A DNA stretch of 10,881 nt from JAKORR01 sp964608495 (GTDB lineage: Bacteria > Armatimonadota > Zipacnadia > Zipacnadales > FEN-943). The DNA lies in NCBI GenBank assembly GCA_964608495.1, contig CAZSOQ010000183.1, positions 1 through 10,881 on the forward strand, in the 5' to 3' direction. Below the pieces are notes generated by a model. It made no database searches. It had not been told where the DNA came from and was given only the letters and a program-made list of their open reading frames with translations. Of the stretch, positions 5,750-10,881 are shown piece after piece (position 1 is the first letter of the stretch; every line of letters starts with the position of its first letter). The position numbers were made by a program, and so were the translations under genes.

Positions 5750-7660
5750 CTAGCGGCGTAGCTGCTCGATTAAGAACCGCTTGAGCTTCTCGGCCACGGG
5801 CCGCGAGATGCCCGGCACGGCTGCTATCTCGTCTAAGCTCGCCCTGGCGATGGCCTCCACCGACGGGAAGGCCCGGAGCAGTGCCCGTCGTCGGCTAGGG
5901 CCCACGCCCTCGACCTTCTCGAGCAGCGACTGGGTCACCTCGCGGTCCCGCAGGGCCCGGTGCCGCACGATCCCGAACCTGTGAGCCTCATCGCGCACGC
6001 GCTGCAGCAGGAAGTGAGCGCGGGGGTGACTGGTCATGTCCACGGGATCGGCTGCGCCGGGGACGTAGACGTCCTCCTTTTCCTTGGCCAGAGCGGCCAG
6101 CGCCACCGAGTCGAGCAGTCCCGCCTCGGCGAGCACCCTCTCGCCCACCCCAAGATGGCCGGGGCCGCCGTCCACCAGCAGCAGGTCCGGCAGCGGCAGG
6201 AACTTCTCGTCCCCCGTCGCGGCTCGCCGGAACCGGCGGCGTAGCATCTCCCCCATCGCCGCGTAGTCGTCGGGCCTCTCCTCCAGCGTTCGGATGCGAA
6301 AGACGCGGTAGCTGCGCTTGTCCGGCAGGCCGTCGCTGAACACCACCATCGAGCCGAGGCTCAGATGGCCGCCCGTGGTCGAGACGTCGTAGCACTCGAT
6401 GCGGCGCAGGGGTGCGGACACGCCGAGGACCTGGCCGAGGTCCTCCACAGCCGCTCGGGCCACCCTCCTGCTCTCGGCCTCTGTGGTGACAAGACGGGTG
6501 ACCGCCAACTGGGCGTTCTCCAGCGCCATCGCCACGAGCCGGTACTTGTCGCCCCGCTTGGGCCTGTGGACGTGTACGGGTCCGCCGCGCAGCTCCCGCA
6601 GAAGACGCTCCCACTCCTCGACGTCGGGAAGGTCGTGGCCTACCAGGATCTCGCGGGGGATCTCCGCGCCGTGGGCATAGTGCTGGCTAAGGAAGGTGGT
6701 CAGGGCTTCCTCGGGCGCGTGCTTGTCGGCTCGCGCGAAGGTCATCTGGTTCTGCTGGACCAGCTTCCCGGCGCGTACCACCAACTGGGCCACGACCGCG
6801 CGGTCCGCCTCCTGCGCCGCGGCCAGAACGTCACGGTCCACTGTGTCGCTGAAGACCACTACCTGGTCCTGAGTGGCGCGCTCGATGGCCCTGACGCGGT
6901 CGCGGAGGACAGCGGCGCGCTCGAACTGCAGCGCTTGCGCGGCCGCCTGCATGTCCGCCCGTAGCCGATAGAGCACCTGTTCGGTCTGGCCGCTGAGGAA
7001 GGCAGCCACTTGCCGCACTCGCTCGGCGTATGCCTCCGGCGTCACCTTGCCCGTGCACGGCCCGGAGCACCGCCCGAGGTGGAAGTTGAGACAGGGCTGA
7101 CCGGTCCGCCCCTCGGCCAGCGGCTTGCGGCACTGGCGAAGGCCGAACAACTGGCTGGCCATGCGCATCGTCTTGCGCATCGCCGCTGAGCTTGGGTAGG
7201 GCCCGAAGATCCGCCCGACGCTCAGCGAGTGCACCTGGTGGCGCTGGGGGTCGTGGAAGCCGCGCCGCTGTCCCGGGCGGGCCACCACGGCCGCGTCCGG
7301 CAGGTCACGGAGGATCATCAGCCGAGGGTAAGGCTCGTTGGTGAGCGCCAGGTACGGATAGGATTTGTCGTCGGCCAGCCGGATGTTGTAGCGAGGCCTG
7401 TGCTTCTTGATGAGGGTGGCTTCGAGGATGAGAGCCTCGACTTCGGAGGCGGTGACGATGTACTCGAAGTCCTCGGCTCGCCGCAGCATGTGGTCGTGCC
7501 AGGGCGACATGGGACGGGATTCGGAGAAGTGCTGGCGCAGCCGGGTCCGCAGGGCACGGGCCTTGCCGATATACAGGACCCGGTTCGCGCCATCCTTGAT
7601 CAGATAGCAGCCCGGCGCCTCCGGCACCTGGGCGAGCTTTTCCATTAGGGACTCGGCCAT
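5750..7660 (-). CDS. uvrC: UvrC, excision nuclease subunit C
   Basis: UvrC makes the two incisions beside a DNA lesion after UvrB has loaded, in the cytoplasm. The 636-residue sequence has all domains in order: GIY-YIG nuclease with PGCYLIK and VLYIGKA (16-95) for the 3' cut; four cysteines (178, 191, 199, 203), the set reported to hold an iron-sulphur cluster in UvrC; the UVR motif (about 230-265) that contacts UvrB; the RNase H-like domain with Asp425 (ECYDVS), Asp497 (LLVDGG) and His560 (DEAHRF) for the 5' cut; and tandem helix-hairpin-helix DNA-binding motifs (about 581-636). Residues about 125-149 are an extra, Arg/Gln/His-rich stretch before GRIFGPYPS, where most UvrCs have a few residues only. 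ATG 7660 is preferred over GTG 7669; the upstream methyltransferase gene stops about 30 bases before. Same operon direction as uvrB. Confidence 0.96.
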   Translation of the reverse strand: MAESLMEKLAQVPEAPGCYLIKDGANRVLYIGKARALRTRLRQHFSESRPMSPWHDHMLRRAEDFEYIVTASEVEALILEATLIKKHRPRYNIRLADDKSYPYLALTNEPYPRLMILRDLPDAAVVARPGQRRGFHDPQRHQVHSLSVGRIFGPYPSSAAMRKTMRMASQLFGLRQCRKPLAEGRTGQPCLNFHLGRCSGPCTGKVTPEAYAERVRQVAAFLSGQTEQVLYRLRADMQAAAQALQFERAAVLRDRVRAIERATQDQVVVFSDTVDRDVLAAAQEADRAVVAQLVVRAGKLVQQNQMTFARADKHAPEEALTTFLSQHYAHGAEIPREILVGHDLPDVEEWERLLRELRGGPVHVHRPKRGDKYRLVAMALENAQLAVTRLVTTEAESRRVARAAVEDLGQVLGVSAPLRRIECYDVSTTGGHLSLGSMVVFSDGLPDKRSYRVFRIRTLEERPDDYAAMGEMLRRRFRRAATGDEKFLPLPDLLLVDGGPGHLGVGERVLAEAGLLDSVALAALAKEKEDVYVPGAADPVDMTSHPRAHFLLQRVRDEAHRFGIVRHRALRDREVTQSLLEKVEGVGPSRRRALLRAFPSVEAIARASLDEIAAVPGISRPVAEKLKRFLIEQLRR

Positions 7661-7691
7661 ACCTGGCACCGCCTGGGCCCCGTGGGCGCGC

Positions 7692-9062
7692 CTAGCGTCT
7701 CCTCATCAGGTAGAGCGCCCGGTCGGAGCCCCGCAACTGCTCCCGCCGCAGCGTGGTGAAGGCCCTGCCGAAGGCCTCCCGGAGGCCCTCCTCGGTGTAC
7801 GTGGGGAAGACGTCTTGCCTGCTGGCCAGCAGACGCTGCACCTGCGGGTCGCTCTTGGGCACGAACTCCACGATCAGGTCCCTGCACAGGCGCGCGAGGA
7901 AGTCGGCTATCATCGCCAGCGGGACGTTGTTGGCGATGGCCAGGTGATGGACAAGCGCGAGGGCCAGCACGGTGTCCGCCGGTCCGCGGTCGATCAAGGA
8001 GGCCCGTTCCCGGTGGGCCCAGCCAAGCCCCGGGCTCGGATTGGTCACGTCCATCACCAGGGGCAGCACTCGGCTCCCGCCCTGCTTGGCCTGCTCGCGG
8101 TAGAGGATATCTATGCAGGCGGGGTCAACGTCGAAGGCGATGGTGTGGGCTCCCCTGTCGGCGGCCATCCGGCTGAAGCGGCCCGTGTTCGCGCCCAGGT
8201 CCCAGACGGTGGCCGGTGCCGACACTTCCAGGTACTCGCCCACCACCTGCAGCTTGTGCGCCATGGCCTCGTCAGTGTAGGTGTTGTCCTCGTAGTAGTC
8301 CGACCAGGCGCTGCCGCGAGGCTCCCAACGCAGGCCCTTGACCGCCCCCGACAGGGAGTCCAGCAATCCCAGCAGCGCCTGACGGCTCAGCGCGCCTCGG
8401 GCCGTTCGCAGGTCCTGGGGCCGGTTGGCATGCCTCGCCTGCGCACCCGCGTGCCAGTGCACGTGCACGAGCAACCCAGGCCTCAGGCGAGAGGACCAGG
8501 GCAACAGGCCGGCCGCCAGGTCAAGGGGAATCCCGTCCATATGCAGGCGCAGGAACTGCCCGGCCCGGACGTCCCGGTAGCTCATCAGGGCCAGTGGGGC
8601 CAGGAAGTGCTGGCAGAACTGACGGTAGGCCACCCAGGGCTCGCCCTCGCGGTAGGTCTCGAAGGAGAGGGTGTCAATCAGCAGGGGCTTGCCCCACACG
8701 AACTGGATGTTGTAGGCGCTTGCGTCCTTCAGCGACATCCCGAACTTCAGGGCTCGCCGCTGGATCCGCAGTGTGGCCAGGGCGGCGTCCTGGAGCTGGT
8801 GGAAGCACCACTCGTAAGGGTAGGAGATGAAGGGCACGCGCTCGGGCCTGAGCACCTTAGGGACGTCGGCCCCGGGGAGCTCAACCTCCTCGTGAGGGAT
8901 GAGCAGGCCCTTGGCGACCAGGTCCGCATAGAGGCCCGAGTCCATCAGCCTGGCGTACTCGGCCTGGTAGACAGGGTTCACCCGGCGGTAGAGGACTCCG
9001 TCGCGCTCGAAGAGAGCGCCGCTGGGATCGCGAAAAGAGCTGGGTAAGGCCTGATCGGTCAT
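7692..9062 (-). CDS. Kinase-like N-terminal domain fused to a SAM-dependent methyltransferase
   Basis: The protein has 456 residues from ATG 9062. The C-terminal third is a class I methyltransferase: motif I VWDLGANTGRFS (286-297), acidic FDVDP (Asp311) that would bind the SAM ribose, MDVTNPSPGLGW (337-348) and ALALVHHLAI (366-375). No DNA-methylase NPPY motif is seen. The N-terminal part carries SLKDASAYNIQF followed by LLIDTLSFE: Asp113, Asn118 and Asp130 keep the D-x4-N ... D spacing of the catalytic and metal-binding loops of aminoglycoside-kinase-like folds. I recall similar proteins as class I methyltransferases resembling the nodulation protein NoeA, with no settled substrate. It lies 102 bases after uvrB and about 30 before uvrC in the same direction. 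Whether it acts in repair or is a passenger cannot be told. An upstream GTG (9134) is possible, but the added residues look non-coding. Confidence 0.8.
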   Translation of the reverse strand: MTDQALPSSFRDPSGALFERDGVLYRRVNPVYQAEYARLMDSGLYADLVAKGLLIPHEEVELPGADVPKVLRPERVPFISYPYEWCFHQLQDAALATLRIQRRALKFGMSLKDASAYNIQFVWGKPLLIDTLSFETYREGEPWVAYRQFCQHFLAPLALMSYRDVRAGQFLRLHMDGIPLDLAAGLLPWSSRLRPGLLVHVHWHAGAQARHANRPQDLRTARGALSRQALLGLLDSLSGAVKGLRWEPRGSAWSDYYEDNTYTDEAMAHKLQVVGEYLEVSAPATVWDLGANTGRFSRMAADRGAHTIAFDVDPACIDILYREQAKQGGSRVLPLVMDVTNPSPGLGWAHRERASLIDRGPADTVLALALVHHLAIANNVPLAMIADFLARLCRDLIVEFVPKSDPQVQRLLASRQDVFPTYTEEGLREAFGRAFTTLRREQLRGSDRALYLMRRR

Positions 9063-9164
9063 CGGTGAGATCGCCCCGGCTCGCAGTCGGTCGTGCCTAC
9101 GGGCCTTGCCTGCCACCTCTCCCGCCGCGAGCACGATCCGCCCCTGGACACCCCGCGCGCTCGC

Positions 9165-10881
9165 CTACAGGAGCTCCCTGAGCTCCTCGATCTCGTCACG
9201 CAGCTCGGCTGCCCGCTCGAACTCCAAGCGTTCGGCCGCCTCGCGCATCTCGCGTTCCAGGTCGCGTATGACCTCGAAGAGCTGGTCAGGCGGGGCCGTC
9301 TCCGCCAGGCCGGGCGCCACTCGACGCAAGGCCGAGCGCTTCACGTCCTCCTCGGCCCGGATGACCTCGCGGACGGCCTTCATGATCGTCTGGGGCGTGA
9401 TGCCATGCTCCTGATTGTAGGCGGCTTGCTTCTGGCGACGCCGGTCGCACTCATCCATCGCGGCCTGCATGGACCGCGTCACCTTGTCGGCGTACATGAT
9501 GACCCGTCCGTCGAGGTTCCGGGCAGCCCGTCCCATCACCTGGATGAGCGCCGTGGTGGAGCGCAGATAGCCTTCCCGGTCGGCGTCCAGGATGGCAACC
9601 AGGGCCACCTCGGGCAAGTCCAGGCCCTCGCGGAGAAGGTTGATGCCAACGAGGACGTCGAACTCGCCCAGGCGGAGGTCACGCAGGAGCTCGGAGCGCT
9701 CGAGGGTCTCGATGTCGGAATGCAGGTAGTGGACCCGGATGCTGAGCTCCGCCAGGTAGTCGGTCAGGTCCTCGGCCATGCGCTTGGTGAGCACCGTCAC
9801 GAGCACGCGGTGCCCCATCTCGACAGTCTTGCGGATCTCGGCGAGCAGGTCGTCAACCTGCCCCTCTTTGGGGCGCACCTCGATGGGCGGGTCCACAAGA
9901 CCTGTGGGGCGCACGATCAGCTCCACCACGCGCCCCGACTGCTCCATCTCATACGGCCCGGGCGTGGCGGACACGTACACGACCTGGGCCACGCGCTGGC
10001 GAAACTCAGCGAAGGTCAGCGGGCGATTGTCGTAGGCCGACGGGAGACGGAAGCCGTGGTCCACGAGGCTGCGCTTGCGGGCCCGGTCGCCCTCGTGCAT
10101 GGCTCGGAGCTGAGGGAGCGTCTGATGGGACTCGTCAATCACGCACACGAAGTCCTCCGGGAAGTAATCGAGAAGCGTGTAGGGCGGCTCGCCGGCCGAC
10201 CGGCCATCGAAGTGGCGCGAGTAGTTCTCAATCCCCTGGCAGTAGCCCACTTCCCGGATCATTTCCAGGTCGTAGCGCGTGCGCTGGTCCAGGCGCTGGG
10301 CCTCAAGCACTTTGCCCTGACGGCTGAACTCGGCCAAGCGGTGCTCGAGGTCCGCCTCGATGCTCACCAGGGCGCCCTCGATCCGCTCGCGGCTGGCCAC
10401 ATAGTGCGTGGCCGGGAAAATGATGATCGCTTCGCGCTGCTCCTTGATCTCGGCCGTGAGGGGGTCGAGGACCAGGATCCGCTCCACTTCGTCACCGAAC
10501 AGCTCGACGCGGACGAGCTCATCGCGGTCCGTGGGGTGGATCTCTATCACGTCGCCGCGCGCGCGGAAGGTGCCACGCTGGGGCTCGTAGTCGTTCCGGG
10601 AGAACTGCATGGCCACCAGCCGGCGCAAGACGTCGTCTCGGTCGGTCGGAGCTCCGGCCGAGAGCACGAGGCTGACCTCCTCGTACTGGTCTGGCGAGCC
10701 GAGGCCGAAGATGCAGGAGACTGAGGCGACCACCACGACGTCCCGACGGCTCATGACCGCCTGGGTGGCCGAGTGCCGCAGCCGGTCTATCTCCTCGTTG
10801 ATCCGCGAGTCCTTCTCGATGTAGGTATCGGTCTGGGGCAGGTACGCCTCGGGCTGGTAGTAGTCGTAATAGGAGACGAAG
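9165..10881 (-). CDS. uvrB: UvrB, excision nuclease subunit B (5' part outside the window)
   Basis: UvrB is the damage-verifying helicase-like ATPase of nucleotide excision repair. The window holds 571 codons up to TAG 9165-9167; compared with family lengths of about 660-680, roughly the first 100 residues, including the Walker A loop, lie beyond 10881. The visible part opens with FVSYYDYYQPEAYLP, the tyrosine-rich beta-hairpin that is pushed between the DNA strands. Then come the DESH box (motif II, VCVIDESHQTL), SATP (motif III), LHSDIETLER, INLLREGLDLPEV (motif V), QVMGRAARN (motif VI), and a C-terminal UVR domain (LEREMREAAERLEFERAAELRDEIEEL) that binds the matching motif of UvrC. No missing key residue is seen. 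It is the first gene, in this window, of the uvrB / methyltransferase / uvrC set; its promoter and any LexA box are outside. Confidence 0.97.
   Translation of the reverse strand, partial: FVSYYDYYQPEAYLPQTDTYIEKDSRINEEIDRLRHSATQAVMSRRDVVVVASVSCIFGLGSPDQYEEVSLVLSAGAPTDRDDVLRRLVAMQFSRNDYEPQRGTFRARGDVIEIHPTDRDELVRVELFGDEVERILVLDPLTAEIKEQREAIIIFPATHYVASRERIEGALVSIEADLEHRLAEFSRQGKVLEAQRLDQRTRYDLEMIREVGYCQGIENYSRHFDGRSAGEPPYTLLDYFPEDFVCVIDESHQTLPQLRAMHEGDRARKRSLVDHGFRLPSAYDNRPLTFAEFRQRVAQVVYVSATPGPYEMEQSGRVVELIVRPTGLVDPPIEVRPKEGQVDDLLAEIRKTVEMGHRVLVTVLTKRMAEDLTDYLAELSIRVHYLHSDIETLERSELLRDLRLGEFDVLVGINLLREGLDLPEVALVAILDADREGYLRSTTALIQVMGRAARNLDGRVIMYADKVTRSMQAAMDECDRRRQKQAAYNQEHGITPQTIMKAVREVIRAEEDVKRSALRRVAPGLAETAPPDQLFEVIRDLEREMREAAERLEFERAAELRDEIEELRELL

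Noticed and set aside
7815..9047. A 410-codon + strand ORF antisense to the methyltransferase gene
   Set aside because: Its composition (Gly/Val/His/Gln rich, no motif) is that of an antisense shadow, while the - strand carries clear SAM and kinase-like motifs.
9093..10724. A 543-codon ORF on the + strand, antisense to uvrB
   Set aside because: The opposite strand is an unmistakable UvrB with all motifs. In GC-rich genes the antisense frame aligned with G/C third positions often stays open, and the + strand product shows no recognisable domain.
1..10881. A defence system, mobile element or CRISPR array
   Set aside because: The HNH nuclease alone could suggest one, but it is a common housekeeping-type family; I see no direct-repeat array, transposase, integrase, toxin-antitoxin pair or restriction-modification partner.

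Overview
The window reads as chromosomal DNA from a GC-rich bacterium. Codons end mostly in G or C, ATG and GTG starts both appear, and two regions carry a TTGACA-type -35 box. The HNH protein and the mutases (opening GISGVRGIVG or SIGGVRGIVG) recall proteins I associate with uncultured Chloroflexota, Armatimonadota or similar lineages. That placement is an impression, not a demonstration. I see no tRNA, rRNA, insertion sequence, CRISPR array or phage gene.

Left part, + strand (1-1514): a compact promoter / small ORF / terminator arrangement (17-190) lies upstream of an HNH endonuclease (209-739). The endonuclease overlaps a metallo-beta-lactamase-fold hydrolase (732-1514), which may be a lipoprotein or cytosolic depending on its start. 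A long-armed inverted repeat (1525-1602) fills the gap where this pair meets the leftward genes.

Middle part, - strand (5643 down to 1610): a good sigma70-like promoter drives a sugar-nucleotide-type cluster. In transcription order it holds a galactokinase-like GHMP kinase and two paralogous alpha-D-phosphohexomutases. The second mutase has the complete active site (TASHNP). The first has glycine where the phosphorylated serine should be (TAGHNE), while its metal, sugar and phosphate loops are kept. The cluster probably phosphorylates a hexose at C1 and interconverts hexose phosphates for cell-envelope polysaccharide. One mutase may have a changed or regulatory role.

Right part, - strand (10881 down to 5750): uvrB (its N-terminus lies outside the window), a two-domain protein with a kinase-like catalytic loop fused to a SAM-dependent methyltransferase, and uvrC, all in one direction. 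UvrB and UvrC are core nucleotide-excision-repair proteins. The protein between them is the least explained gene of the window.

Most of the window is ordinary housekeeping sequence. The points most worth following are the serine-less mutase paralog, the kinase-like/methyltransferase protein between uvrB and uvrC, and the short transcription-unit-like region at the left edge.
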